Of a stretch of 16,776 nucleotides of DNA, positions 1-7,040 are shown one piece after another (the first letter of the stretch is position 1; each line of letters opens with the position of its first letter). The stretch spans positions 1-16,776 of the forward strand of contig JBQCIO010000048.1 in assembly GCA_051953655.1 (NCBI GenBank). The letters run 5' to 3'. Source of the DNA: JBQCHF01 sp051953655. Lineage in GTDB: Bacteria; Actinomycetota; Actinomycetes; Motilibacterales; Motilibacteraceae. The position numbers and the translations under genes were made by a program. A model generated the notes under the pieces. It worked only from the letters and a program-made list of their open reading frames with translations. It had not been told where the DNA came from and searched no databases.

Positions 1-1289
1 GAGCCGCCGAGGTCGGCCGCGCCGGTGGCGACGGCGGCGCGCGCGGCGTCGACGGCCGCCAGCACCGTCACCCCGTTGCGGACCTGGACCGTGCCCGCCG
101 CGGCCCAGTGCTGCCCACCGTCGGTGCTGGTGGCCAGTCCGACCGCGCTGGCGCCCGCGGCGCCCGAGCCGGGCACCGGGCAGACCGACCACAGCACGCC
201 GCCGCCCAGGGCGGCGGGGACGACGGTGGGGTCGGCGCAGCCGCGCGGAAGGGCGGGCATCCGGCGCCAGCCGTCCGCGCCCCGCAGCAGCACCGCCGGA
301 GCGGGACCGTCGACGTCGACGACGACCTGCCCGGCGGCCACCTGCACCGACGCGGACCGCAGCTGAGCCGGCAGCAGCGCGGTGGCCGGGTCGTCCACGG
401 TCAGCCGGTCGCCGGCGGCGGGCCCGGTGAGCAGCCGGGGGCGGCTGCAGGTGCCGGCGGTGCGCTGCTGGACGGCGCGGCAGTCGGCCGCGAGCGCCCA
501 GACGGTGTTGCCGTCGGTGGCCAGGTCCAGGACCGTGCCACCGGTGTCGACCTGGCGCCAGGACGAGGTCTGGGCGGCGCCGTCGTGGGTGACCCAGGTG
601 CTGGCCCCGAAGGCCCAGCCGTCCCACGGACCGGCGAACCGGACGTCGCGGATGCTGCCGGCCGGGTCCGCGCCGCGGTCGGCGGCACGCGCGGGCGGGT
701 CGACGACGACCGGCGCCTGCGGCGGGCGCAGCCCGGCCCACCGGCCGCCGTCGTCCTGGCTGCGCACCAGGACCCCGCACGGCGGCGCGCCGCACGGGGC
801 GCTGCCCAGGGCGTAGAGCGTGCGGGCCGCGGCCGTGGTGACGGACACCAGCCGGGTGCCGGTCGGCACCGGGCCGCCGGCGGGCAGCGCGGGCGCGGCG
901 AGCGTGTCCGCCGGGGCCGAGCTGGCCGGCGCGGACGACGTGCGAGCCGCCGACCCGGTGCCGGCCGGGTTGCTGGAGCGGGTGGGCGCCGCGGCGACCG
1001 AGGTGACGGTGCGGTCCGGCGACCGGTCCGGCAGCAGGCCGAGGGGCACCGCGACCGCCACCGCGGCGGCCGCCGCGACCAGCGCGGCCGCTCCCCCGGC
1101 GAGGTGGCGGCGGTGGGCCCGGCGGCGCCGGTCGGACTCGACGAGGATCGTCTCGAACGTGCCGGGACGCGGCACCAGCGGCACCACCGGCTCGTCGGCG
1201 AAGACCCGGCGGACGGCGTCCAGCGGGTCGGCGCCGGACGGCGTGCGCTCGGGACGCGGGTCGTCGAAGGGATCGTGGGGGCTGGTCAT
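1..1289 (-). CDS. Membrane-anchored Asp-box (beta-propeller-like) protein, partial
   Basis: The gene runs off the left edge, so about 429 codons are visible and the C-terminus is missing. A cytoplasmic N-terminal segment of about 60 residues ends in a basic stretch (SDRRRRAHRRH). One Ala/Val-rich membrane segment follows at about 64-86, then a Ser/Ala/Pro/Thr linker (about 90-140), then an extracytoplasmic domain. Two Asp-box motifs (S-x-D-x-G-x-x-W) are visible: SQDDGGRW at 177-184 and STDGGQHW at 388-395. Such motifs occur in BNR/sialidase-like and Ycf48-like beta-propellers. The ATG overlaps the sigma factor stop as ATGA, so the two are very probably co-translated. By position it could be a membrane partner or regulator of that sigma factor. 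No HxxxCxxC zinc anti-sigma motif is seen in the N-terminal segment, so an anti-sigma role is inference only. Confidence 0.8.
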   Translation of the reverse strand, partial: MTSPHDPFDDPRPERTPSGADPLDAVRRVFADEPVVPLVPRPGTFETILVESDRRRRAHRRHLAGGAAALVAAAAAVAVAVPLGLLPDRSPDRTVTSVAAAPTRSSNPAGTGSAARTSSAPASSAPADTLAAPALPAGGPVPTGTRLVSVTTAAARTLYALGSAPCGAPPCGVLVRSQDDGGRWAGLRPPQAPVVVDPPARAADRGADPAGSIRDVRFAGPWDGWAFGASTWVTHDGAAQTSSWRQVDTGGTVLDLATDGNTVWALAADCRAVQQRTAGTCSRPRLLTGPAAGDRLTVDDPATALLPAQLRSASVQVAAGQVVVDVDGPAPAVLLRGADGWRRMPALPRGCADPTVVPAALGGGVLWSVCPVPGSGAAGASAVGLATSTDGGQHWAAAGTVQVRNGVTVLAAVDAARAAVATGAADLGG

Positions 1290-1900
1290 CGTGCGGAGCC
1301 CTCCTCCAGCGCGGCCGCCATCCGGGCCCGGGCGTCGAAAAGGGCGCGCTTGACCGTGCCCTCGGCCTTGCCCATGGCGGCGGCGACCTGCGCCACCGAC
1401 AGGTCGGCGTAGTAGTGCAGCAGGACCGGCTCGCGCAGCCGGTCCGGCAGCGCCTCGACCAGCTCGCGGACGGTGGTGCGGGTGGCGACGTCGACGTCGT
1501 GCGTGCCCTCCGGCTCCATCCCGGTGCGGGCGAGCGCCTTGCGCTCCCGCGCCGTCCGGCGCCAGTGGTCGCGGACCAGGTTGGCGGTGGTGGCGTAGAG
1601 CCAGGCCCGCGGCTCCTCGACGTCGCGGCGCTGGGCCAGCAGGCGCACGAAGGCCTCGGTGGCCAGGTCGTGCGCGGTGTCGGGGTCGTCGACGAGCCGG
1701 ACGGTCCAGCCGGCCAGGCGCGGGTAGAGCGCGGCGAACAGCTCACGGGCTGCGCGCTCGCGCTCGCTGCGCGCGGCCGGGCTCGCGTGCTCGTCGGCAC
1801 CGGGCAGCGCGGGCAGGGGCACCCGCGGCTCGGCCTGGGGGCGGCGCTGGCTCTGGGGCGCGTCGTCTCGCGCGCTGAGCAGCACGCCGCCCACCGTCAC
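1286..1900 (-). CDS. ECF-type RNA polymerase sigma factor
   Basis: This is a 204-residue sigma-70 family protein of ECF size. Region 2 lies at about 52-116 (ARELFAALYPRLAGW, then DPDTAHDLATEAFVRLL and PRAWLYATTANLVRDHWRR). Region 4, with its helix-turn-helix, lies at about 145-197 (LPDRLREPVLLHYYADLS, then QVAAAMGKAEGTVKRAL). I chose the GTG at 1900 because GGGAGG sits five bases upstream. The frame stays open to an ATG at 2071, but that start would run through the hairpin after pdxS and an arginine-rich stretch that does not look like a sigma factor. The stop overlaps the next gene's start (ATGA). The protein should direct core RNA polymerase to a small set of promoters; its signal is unknown. 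It shows no extra C-terminal domain. Confidence 0.9.
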   Translation of the reverse strand: MTVGGVLLSARDDAPQSQRRPQAEPRVPLPALPGADEHASPAARSERERAARELFAALYPRLAGWTVRLVDDPDTAHDLATEAFVRLLAQRRDVEEPRAWLYATTANLVRDHWRRTARERKALARTGMEPEGTHDVDVATRTTVRELVEALPDRLREPVLLHYYADLSVAQVAAAMGKAEGTVKRALFDARARMAAALEEGSAR

Positions 1901-1931
1901 CGCCGCCTCCCGCCCCGCCCACGGCCGGCGG

Positions 1932-1952
1932 CCGGCTCCCTGGCGGAGCCGG
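1932..1952 (-). other. Hairpin in the leader of the sigma factor gene
   Basis: Perfect 8-bp stem CCGGCTCC / GGAGCCGG with a 5-base loop, lying about 30 bases upstream of the GGGAGG ribosome-binding site. It would be in the 5' untranslated mRNA if transcription starts at the candidate promoter at 1977-2002. Any regulatory role is inference; GC-rich DNA gives such stems by chance. Confidence 0.3.
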
Positions 1953-1976
1953 TCCCACCGACGTCTCGGGAGCAGA

Positions 1977-2002
1977 GACGACGCAGGCGCCCGGTCGGTT
2001 GT
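1977..2002 (-). promoter_or_regulatory. Candidate ECF-type promoter for the sigma factor gene
   Basis: On the minus strand, ACAACC is followed, 16 bases after its AACC, by CGTC. An AAC-type -35 and CGTC-type -10 at this spacing is the general form of promoters used by many ECF sigma factors. It lies between the pdxS terminator hairpin and the GTG at 1900, which fits autoregulation. It was found by eye in GC-rich DNA and chance occurrence is possible. Confidence 0.35.
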
Positions 2003-2044
2003 CGGCTTCCGCGGCACCGCTCGCAGCCAGGGCACGGACAGCAC

Positions 2045-2078
2045 GACGGCCGCGGCCCGGGGAAGGGCCACGGCCGTC
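2045..2078 (-). terminator. Terminator hairpin after pdxS
   Basis: Arms GACGGCCGTGGCCC and GGGCCGCGGCCGTC (minus-strand sense) form a 14-bp stem with one G-U pair and a 6-base TTCCCC loop. It starts 26 bases after the pdxS stop. There is no T-run, as is common for actinobacterial terminators. It separates pdxS from the sigma factor unit. Confidence 0.65.
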
Positions 2079-2104
2079 GAGGCGTGCAGGGCGACGATGA
2101 GCGG

Positions 2105-3019
2105 TTACCAGCCGCGCTCGGCCAGGCGGTGCGGCTGCGGGAGGTCCTCGACGTTGATGCCGACCATGGCCTCGCCCAGCCCGCGGGAGACCTTGGCGAT
2201 GACGTCGGGGTCGTCGTGGAACGTGGTGGCCTTGACGATCGCGGCGGCCCGCTGGGCCGGGTTGCCGGACTTGAAGATGCCCGAGCCGACGAAGACGCCG
2301 TCGGCGCCGAGCTGCATCATCATCGCGGCGTCGGCCGGGGTGGCGATGCCGCCGGCGGTGAACAGGACCACGGGCAGCTTGCCGGCCTCGGCCACCTCCT
2401 TCACCAGCTCGTACGGCGCCTGCAGCTCCTTGGCCGCGACGTAGAGCTCGTCCTCGCGCAGGCCGGCCAGGCGGCGGATCTCGGCGGTGATGGTGCGCAT
2501 GTGGGTGGTGGCGTTGGAGACGTCGCCGGTGCCCGCCTCGCCCTTGGAGCGGATCATGGCCGCGCCCTCGGTGATCCGGCGCAGCGCCTCGCCGAGGTTG
2601 GTGGCGCCGCACACGAAGGGCACGGTGAACTGCCACTTGTCGATGTGGTGGGCGTAGTCGGCCGGGGTGAGCACCTCGGACTCGTCGATGTAGTCGACGC
2701 CGAGCGACTGGAGCACGCGCGCCTCGACGAAGTGGCCGATGCGGGCCTTGGCCATGACCGGGATCGAGACGGCCTCGATGATGCCGTCGATCATGTCTGG
2801 GTCGCTCATCCGGGCCACGCCGCCCTGCGCGCGGATGTCGGCGGGGACGCGCTCGAGCGCCATGACGGCGACGGCGCCGGCGTCCTCGGCGATCTTGGCC
2901 TGCTCCGGGGTGACGACGTCCATGATCACGCCGCCCTTGAGCATCTCGGCCATGCCGCGCTTGACCCGCGCGGTGCCGGTGGCGCCGGTGATGGTGGTCG
3001 GAGTCGACTCGGTGCTCAC
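2105..3019 (-). CDS. pdxS: Pyridoxal 5'-phosphate synthase, synthase subunit PdxS
   Basis: This 304-residue protein matches the full length of the PdxS/SNZ family. The enzyme makes pyridoxal 5'-phosphate in the cytosol from ribose 5-phosphate, glyceraldehyde 3-phosphate and ammonia. The ammonia comes from the PdxT glutaminase, and PdxS forms the dodecameric core. Visible signatures are KRGMAEMLKGGVIMDVV near the N-terminus, the substrate lysine in PVMAKARIGH (K91), the second lysine in IRSKGEAGTG (K159), and the phosphate-binding segment FTAGGIATPADAA through GADGVFVGSGIF. The start is GTG with GAGG eight bases upstream. pdxT is usually adjacent in actinobacteria, but the next gene here is a sigma factor behind a hairpin. 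pdxT must therefore lie elsewhere, perhaps beyond the left edge. Confidence 0.98.
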   Translation of the reverse strand: MSTESTPTTITGATGTARVKRGMAEMLKGGVIMDVVTPEQAKIAEDAGAVAVMALERVPADIRAQGGVARMSDPDMIDGIIEAVSIPVMAKARIGHFVEARVLQSLGVDYIDESEVLTPADYAHHIDKWQFTVPFVCGATNLGEALRRITEGAAMIRSKGEAGTGDVSNATTHMRTITAEIRRLAGLREDELYVAAKELQAPYELVKEVAEAGKLPVVLFTAGGIATPADAAMMMQLGADGVFVGSGIFKSGNPAQRAAAIVKATTFHDDPDVIAKVSRGLGEAMVGINVEDLPQPHRLAERGW

Positions 3020-3087
3020 TGAACGGACCTCGCTGGGGAAGGGGTGGGATCGCGACGGGTCAGGTGGGTCGCGACGGCTTCGAGGCG

Positions 3088-3093
3088 ATTCTA
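3088..3093 (-). promoter_or_regulatory. Candidate -10 element for pdxS
   Basis: TAGAAT on the minus strand, about 70 bases upstream of the pdxS start, fits the actinobacterial TANNNT -10 pattern. I see no convincing -35 at 16-18 bases. It lies downstream of the two inverted repeats in this gap, in the direction of pdxS transcription. Confidence 0.4.
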
Positions 3094-3217
3094 CGGCGGC
3101 GGAGAACGGGCTGCGCGGTACGAGGCGTCACGTCGTCGGGCCAGGGATGGCCAGGACGGAACGCAACGCCCACCGGCCCTCGCGTCGGCCGCACGCGGCA
3201 GCTCTGCGCCCGACGTC

Positions 3218-3253
3218 GTCGCCTCCCGCCGTGAATTCACGGCGGGAAGCGAC
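3218..3253. repeat. 36-bp near-perfect palindrome between the PIM operon and pdxS
   Basis: Seventeen of 18 positions pair around a GAATTC centre; the left arm reads GTCGCCTCCCGCCGTGAA. The central 24 bases are a perfect palindrome. It lies about 50 bases past the stop of the LemA-like gene and about 200 bases upstream of the pdxS start. It could be the second of two tandem terminators for the PIM operon, or an operator for a dimeric regulator. Confidence 0.75.
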
Positions 3254-3280
3254 CAACGGTCACGTGAACGTGATCGTTGG
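3253..3280. terminator. Inverted repeat after the LemA-like gene, probable terminator
   Basis: Arms CCAACGGTCACG and CGTGATCGTTGG flank a TGAA loop: 12 positions, with one that pairs as G-U in plus-strand RNA and is A-C in minus-strand RNA. It begins 22 bases after the stop of the LemA-like gene, where the leftward operon should end. It touches the larger palindrome at 3218-3253. Confidence 0.55.
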
Positions 3281-3302
3281 CACCGGGCCGACCACGAGCA
3301 CG

Positions 3303-3869
3303 TCAGGGGGCGGCGACGGCCAGGGCGAGCAGGGGCGGCGGGAGGTCGTCGTCGGTCTCGAAGGTGGTGGGCAGGGGGGCGCGGCCGGCCAGGTGGGCCC
3401 AGCGGACCACGCGCTTGGCGCGCACGACGCGGGCCGCGGCGACGGCGTCGTTGTGGAACCGCCGGGCCAGCGTGGCCCGGTGGCAGGCGACGGCGAGCTC
3501 GGTGAGCAGCGCCCGGCCCTGCGGGTCGACCGCGAGCGCGGTGACGGTGGGACCACCGTCGGGGTCGTCGTCGAGAGTGGCTCGCACCGCGCGGGTGAGA
3601 TCGGCCTGGCGCAGCTCCTGCTCCTCCGCGGGGGCGGTGCGGGCCTCGTGCGCGGCGTCGGCGAGCACCAGGGCGCTGGCCGGGTCGAGCAGGCCCGAGG
3701 TCGCGAGCTGGGCGGCGGCGGCCGAGCGCCGGGCCAGGGCGGCGTCCAGCGTGGCCCGGGCGCCCTCCACCCGGGTGTGCAGGCGGTCCAGCCGGGTCGC
3801 GGTCCAGGACAGGTACCAGGCGACGGCCAGCAGGACCAGGACGGCGAGCGCGAGGCGGCCGTCGATCAC
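3303..3869 (-). CDS. LemA-like small membrane protein, last gene of the PIM operon
   Basis: The protein has about 188 residues. One hydrophobic segment lies at residues 5-22 (LALAVLVLLAVAWYLSW). An alpha-helical region follows (LDRLHTRVEGARATLDAALARR), with a late conserved-looking stretch around ARRFHNDAVAAARVV and LPTTFETDDD. The arrangement of an N-terminal anchor, a paired helix with an L-x-x-A-L-x-x-R pattern, and a late R-x-x-x-N-x-x-V segment resembles the LemA family, which has no firmly known function. The assignment is by eye and moderate. GTG at 3869 overlaps the pimA stop as GTGA; a GTG three codons earlier (3878) is also possible. The coupling suggests it is made with PimA, but a role in PIM synthesis is not shown. 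Confidence 0.7.
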   Translation of the reverse strand: MIDGRLALAVLVLLAVAWYLSWTATRLDRLHTRVEGARATLDAALARRSAAAAQLATSGLLDPASALVLADAAHEARTAPAEEQELRQADLTRAVRATLDDDPDGGPTVTALAVDPQGRALLTELAVACHRATLARRFHNDAVAAARVVRAKRVVRWAHLAGRAPLPTTFETDDDLPPPLLALAVAAP

Positions 3870-5113
3870 CGCCGCCACCGCCCGCGCCGGAAGCGGCCGC
3901 CGTCACCTGGTTCGCCCGGCTCGCCGTGCCCCCGGTGCGCTGCGAGCGGCGCGCCCGCGGCTCCCTCCGGCTCGGACGGCGGGCCGCCGTCGGTCAGGCC
4001 GACCGATCCCGCCGAGGCGAGGACGGTCTCGTAGACGGCGACGACCTGTGCGGCCACGGCGGGCCAGTCGTACCGGACGACGGCCGACGCCGAGGCCGCC
4101 CGCAGCCGCTCCCGCTCGCCCTCGTCGGCCAGCACCGGCAGCAGCGCCGCCGCCAGCGCCGCCGGGTCGCCGGTGTCGAACAGCACGCCGCAGCGGCCGT
4201 CCTCCAGCACGCGCCGGAAGGCGTCCAGGCGGCTGGCCACCACCGGTGCCCCGGCGGCCATCGCCTCGACGAGGATGATCCCGAAGCTCTCGCCGCCGAG
4301 GTTGGGCGCGACGTAGGCGTCGACGGTGCGCAGCAGGGCGGCCTTGTCCGCCTCGCTGACCTGCCCGAGGTAGGTCGTGGCGGCACGCACGGCGGGCGAG
4401 GCGGCGGCCATCGCCTCGTCCGGGTCTCCGGACCCGGCCACCAGCAGGCGCACCCCGGGCCGCTGCGCGAGCACCCGCTCCATCGCCTCGATCAGCACCG
4501 GCAGGCCCTTGCGCGGCTCCGCCATCCGGCCGATGAAGCCGACGGTCCCCTGCTCGCCGCGCCACTCGGGGCGAGGCGGCGCGGCCGCGAAGCGGTCGAC
4601 GAACACCCCGTTGGGGATGAGCACCGCGTCGCCGCCCAGGTGCTCGACCAGGGTGCGCCGGGCGTCCTCGGAGACCGCGATCCGCGCCGAGATCTTCTCC
4701 AGCGCCGGGTAGAGGATCGGGTAGGCCGCCACCATCGCCTTGGAGCGCAGGTTGGACGTGTGGAAGGTCGCCACCACCGGTCCGGAGGAGGCCCACAGCG
4801 CGAGCAGCGACAGGCTCGGGGTGGCCGGCTCGTGCAGGTGCAGGACGTCGAAGCGGCCGTCGGCCAGCCACCGGCGAACCCGGGCAGCGGAGATCGGGCC
4901 GATGTTCACCCGTGCCACCGACCCGTTGTAGGGCACGGGCACCGCGCGGCCGGCCGGGACGACGTACGACGGGACGTCGGAGTCCTCGTCGGCCGGGGCC
5001 AGCACGCTCACCTGGTGGCCGAGCCCGGTGAGGTGCTCGGCCAGGTCGCGCACGTGGAACTGCACCCCGCCGGGCACGTCCCAGGAGTAGGGGCAGACGA
5101 TGCCGACCTTCAC
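3866..5113 (-). CDS. pimA: Phosphatidyl-myo-inositol mannosyltransferase PimA (GT4)
   Basis: This 415-residue GT-B fold protein fits PimA, which transfers the first mannose from GDP-mannose to phosphatidylinositol on the inner face of the membrane. The N-terminal domain begins KVGIVCPYSWDVPGGVQFHV, with the Gly-Gly loop at 15-16. The C-terminal nucleotide-sugar domain contains GFIGRMAEPRKG and the retaining E-x7-E motif (E275-SFGIILV-E283) followed by AMAAGAPVVAS. The GTG start overlaps the acyltransferase stop as GTGA. The last 40 or so residues (GDGGRFRRGRWRR at the end) form a Gly/Pro/Arg-rich tail that looks disordered and basic. The tight gene order patA-pimA supports PimA over other GT4 enzymes such as PimB. 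Confidence 0.93.
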   Translation of the reverse strand: MKVGIVCPYSWDVPGGVQFHVRDLAEHLTGLGHQVSVLAPADEDSDVPSYVVPAGRAVPVPYNGSVARVNIGPISAARVRRWLADGRFDVLHLHEPATPSLSLLALWASSGPVVATFHTSNLRSKAMVAAYPILYPALEKISARIAVSEDARRTLVEHLGGDAVLIPNGVFVDRFAAAPPRPEWRGEQGTVGFIGRMAEPRKGLPVLIEAMERVLAQRPGVRLLVAGSGDPDEAMAAASPAVRAATTYLGQVSEADKAALLRTVDAYVAPNLGGESFGIILVEAMAAGAPVVASRLDAFRRVLEDGRCGVLFDTGDPAALAAALLPVLADEGERERLRAASASAVVRYDWPAVAAQVVAVYETVLASAGSVGLTDGGPPSEPEGAAGAPLAAHRGHGEPGEPGDGGRFRRGRWRR

Positions 5114-6072
5114 GAGGCCACCCGCTCGCCGCCCGGCCCGTCCAGCGCGGCCCGGCGGGCGTCGTCGAGGTCGGCCGGCCACACCGGCTGCAGCATGTGC
5201 CAGGCCTCGGGGTGCTCGGCGATGGCGGCACCGAAGACGTCCGCGACCTGCTGGGTCATGGCGCGGACCTTCTGGGCCAGCGTGCCGGTGGCCGGGGGCC
5301 CGACGTAGGGGTGCAGCCGCACGACCAGCCGCCGGCCCTCGTTGTGGGTCGTGACCGGCAGCAGCGCGGCGCCGGTGCGCAGCGCCACCAGCGCCGGCCC
5401 CGGCGGGAAGCGGGTGGGCTCGCCGAGCAGCTGCACCGGCACGCCCGTGCGGTGCAGGTCGCGGTCGCCGAGCAGGCACACCAGTCCCCCGCCGGCCGCG
5501 TGCTCCACCAGCGCCCCGAGCACGTCGACGTCGCCGCCGGTGAGCGGGAGGATCCGCATGCCCAGGCCCTCGCGGTAGCCCACGAACCGCTCGTAGACCT
5601 CCTCCGGCTTGAGCCGCTCGGCCACCGTGGTCAGCGGCATGCCGGTACGGGTGGCCCAGGCCCCGACGTGGTCCCAGTTGCCCATGTGCGGCAGCACGCA
5701 GACCACGCCGCGGCCGGCCGCCAGCGGCTCGCGCACCCGCCACTCGTCCACCACCGCGACGGTGCGCACCGACCGGTCGTAGGACCAGTCCGGCAGCCGG
5801 AAGGCGTCGCACCAGTACTGCAGGTAGGAGCGCATGCCGGCGCGGGAGAGCTCGCGCAGCCGCTCCGGCCCGGCCCCGGGCTCGGCCCGGGCGAGGTTGC
5901 GCTCGAGCTGGACCACCCCGCGGCCCCGGCGCCGCCAGGCGACGTCGGCGCCGAGCCGGAACAGGGCGTACGCGAGCCGCTCGGGCAGCAGGCGGACCAG
6001 CCGCCAGGCGGCGGTCCAGACCAGGACGGTCAGCCGGTCGCGCGCCGCCGCGTCGAGCCGCAGCCCGCCCAC
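5110..6072 (-). CDS. patA: Phosphatidylinositol mannoside acyltransferase (PatA-like)
   Basis: This 320-residue protein belongs to the LpxL/HtrB-like lysophospholipid acyltransferase group. In mycobacteria the homologue next to pimA moves palmitate from acyl-CoA to the 6-OH of the mannose added by PimA. The catalytic HxxxxD motif is PHMGNWDHVGAW (H129, D134). The downstream LLGDRD and RFPPGPALVALRTGAALLPV segments match conserved blocks of the family. I chose GTG at 6072 because a strong AGGGGGAGG lies five bases upstream; a GTG nine codons earlier (6099) has no such site. The gene starts 44 bases after the pgsA stop and overlaps pimA by four bases. No clear membrane segment is seen; peripheral attachment is typical. 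Confidence 0.92.
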   Translation of the reverse strand: MGGLRLDAAARDRLTVLVWTAAWRLVRLLPERLAYALFRLGADVAWRRRGRGVVQLERNLARAEPGAGPERLRELSRAGMRSYLQYWCDAFRLPDWSYDRSVRTVAVVDEWRVREPLAAGRGVVCVLPHMGNWDHVGAWATRTGMPLTTVAERLKPEEVYERFVGYREGLGMRILPLTGGDVDVLGALVEHAAGGGLVCLLGDRDLHRTGVPVQLLGEPTRFPPGPALVALRTGAALLPVTTHNEGRRLVVRLHPYVGPPATGTLAQKVRAMTQQVADVFGAAIAEHPEAWHMLQPVWPADLDDARRAALDGPGGERVAS

Positions 6073-6116
6073 GCGCCCCTCCCCCTCCTCGCGTGCCACC
6101 GACGCCTGCGCCGCGG

Positions 6117-6731
6117 CTACAGCGGGCCCGCGGTGAGCGCCTGCCGGTGCACCTCGAGCATGCGCTGCACGACGGTGACCGCGGCGGCGACCGCGAGGAT
6201 CCACAGGCCGACGGCCTGGACGTAGGGCACGCCGAGGCCGTCCAGCCCGGTGACGGCCAGCGCCAGCACGAGCCGGTCGGCGCGCTCGGCGATGCCGACG
6301 TTGGCGGTCATGCCCAGGGCCTCGGCGCGGGCCTTGGCGTAGGGCACGACCGCGCCGCTGGCCAGGCACCACAGCGCCAGGGCGCACATGAGCAGGTCGT
6401 CGCCGCGGCCGGCGAACCACAGCGCGATGCCCCCGAAGATCGCGGCGTCGCCGATGCGGTCCAGCGTGGAGTCGAGGAACGCGCCCCAGCGGCTCGAGCG
6501 CTGCGACATCCGCGCCATGGTGCCGTCGACGAGGTCGGAGAACACGAAGCAGGTGATGAAGACGGTGCCCCAGAAGAACGAGCCCCGCGGGTAGAACGCC
6601 AGCGCCCCCACGCAGACACCGAGGGTGCCGATGAGGGTCACGACGTCGGGGCTCACCCCGGCGCGCAGCAGTCCGCGCGCGATGGGCGTGAGCACCGTGG
6701 TCATGAAGGCGCGGGCGTAGCGGTTGAGCAT
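6117..6731 (-). CDS. pgsA: Phosphatidylinositol phosphate synthase (CDP-alcohol phosphotransferase)
   Basis: This 204-residue integral membrane enzyme carries the full CDP-alcohol phosphotransferase signature D66-x2-D69-G70-x2-A73-R74-x8-G83-x3-D87-x3-D91. The four aspartates bind the metals and drive catalysis. Several hydrophobic helices follow, for example AAIFGGIALWFAG and LLMCALALWCLASGAVV. In actinobacteria the enzyme at this locus joins CDP-diacylglycerol to inositol 1-phosphate, giving phosphatidylinositol phosphate, the precursor for PimA. Gene order (pgsA-patA-pimA) is the main reason to prefer this over phosphatidylglycerophosphate synthase. The ATG at 6731 starts the family-like sequence MLNRYARAFMTTVLTPIARG. 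The ribosome-binding site is weak. It is the first gene of the operon. Confidence 0.92.
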   Translation of the reverse strand: MLNRYARAFMTTVLTPIARGLLRAGVSPDVVTLIGTLGVCVGALAFYPRGSFFWGTVFITCFVFSDLVDGTMARMSQRSSRWGAFLDSTLDRIGDAAIFGGIALWFAGRGDDLLMCALALWCLASGAVVPYAKARAEALGMTANVGIAERADRLVLALAVTGLDGLGVPYVQAVGLWILAVAAAVTVVQRMLEVHRQALTAGPL

Positions 6732-7040
6732 CGGGCGGCTCGGCGTCCTGTCTGGGCGGGCGGTCTGGGTGGGAGCTGTGGGCGGCCGGTCCGCCCCACG
6801 GATCGTATCGGCGACGCTCGCCGCGACCGGGCCATCGGTCCCTTGCGGGCGCGCCGTCACGAGCGGTGCGCGACCCGGTAGCGGTTCGTGATCGATCCGG
6901 TGTGCCCGTAGGGGTTGTGGCCCGGGCACCGGGGGGTGGAGGCTCGGCAGCGTCGGAAAGGGCGCCGGCCGTGCCTGCGCAAGCCGACGACGGCGACGAC
7001 GCCGCCGGCGACGCCCGGAGTCGCGAGGAGGCGATGCGCC
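6732..7040. other. Divergent intergenic region between pgsA and the EF-G-like gene
   Basis: This 309-base stretch has no supportable gene and must hold promoters for both directions. On the minus strand, TACGAT (6802-6807) is a possible -10 for pgsA, without a good -35. For the plus strand I see only weak matches, such as TAGGGG near 6910. The ribosome-binding site GAGGAGG of the EF-G-like gene is at about 7025-7031. No inverted repeat or riboswitch stood out. Confidence 0.5.

Noticed and set aside
108..1412. Plus-strand open frames over the left edge
   Set aside because: The opposite strand encodes a protein with a membrane segment and two exact Asp-box motifs, linked by ATGA to the sigma factor.
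1901..2071. N-terminal extension of the sigma factor to an ATG at 2071
   Set aside because: It would run through the pdxS terminator hairpin and the candidate promoter; the GTG at 1900 has a good ribosome-binding site.
6915..7040. Upstream extension of the EF-G-like protein by 42 codons
   Set aside because: The extension is Arg/Pro/Thr-rich and unlike the family; ATG at 7041 has GAGGAGG in front of it.
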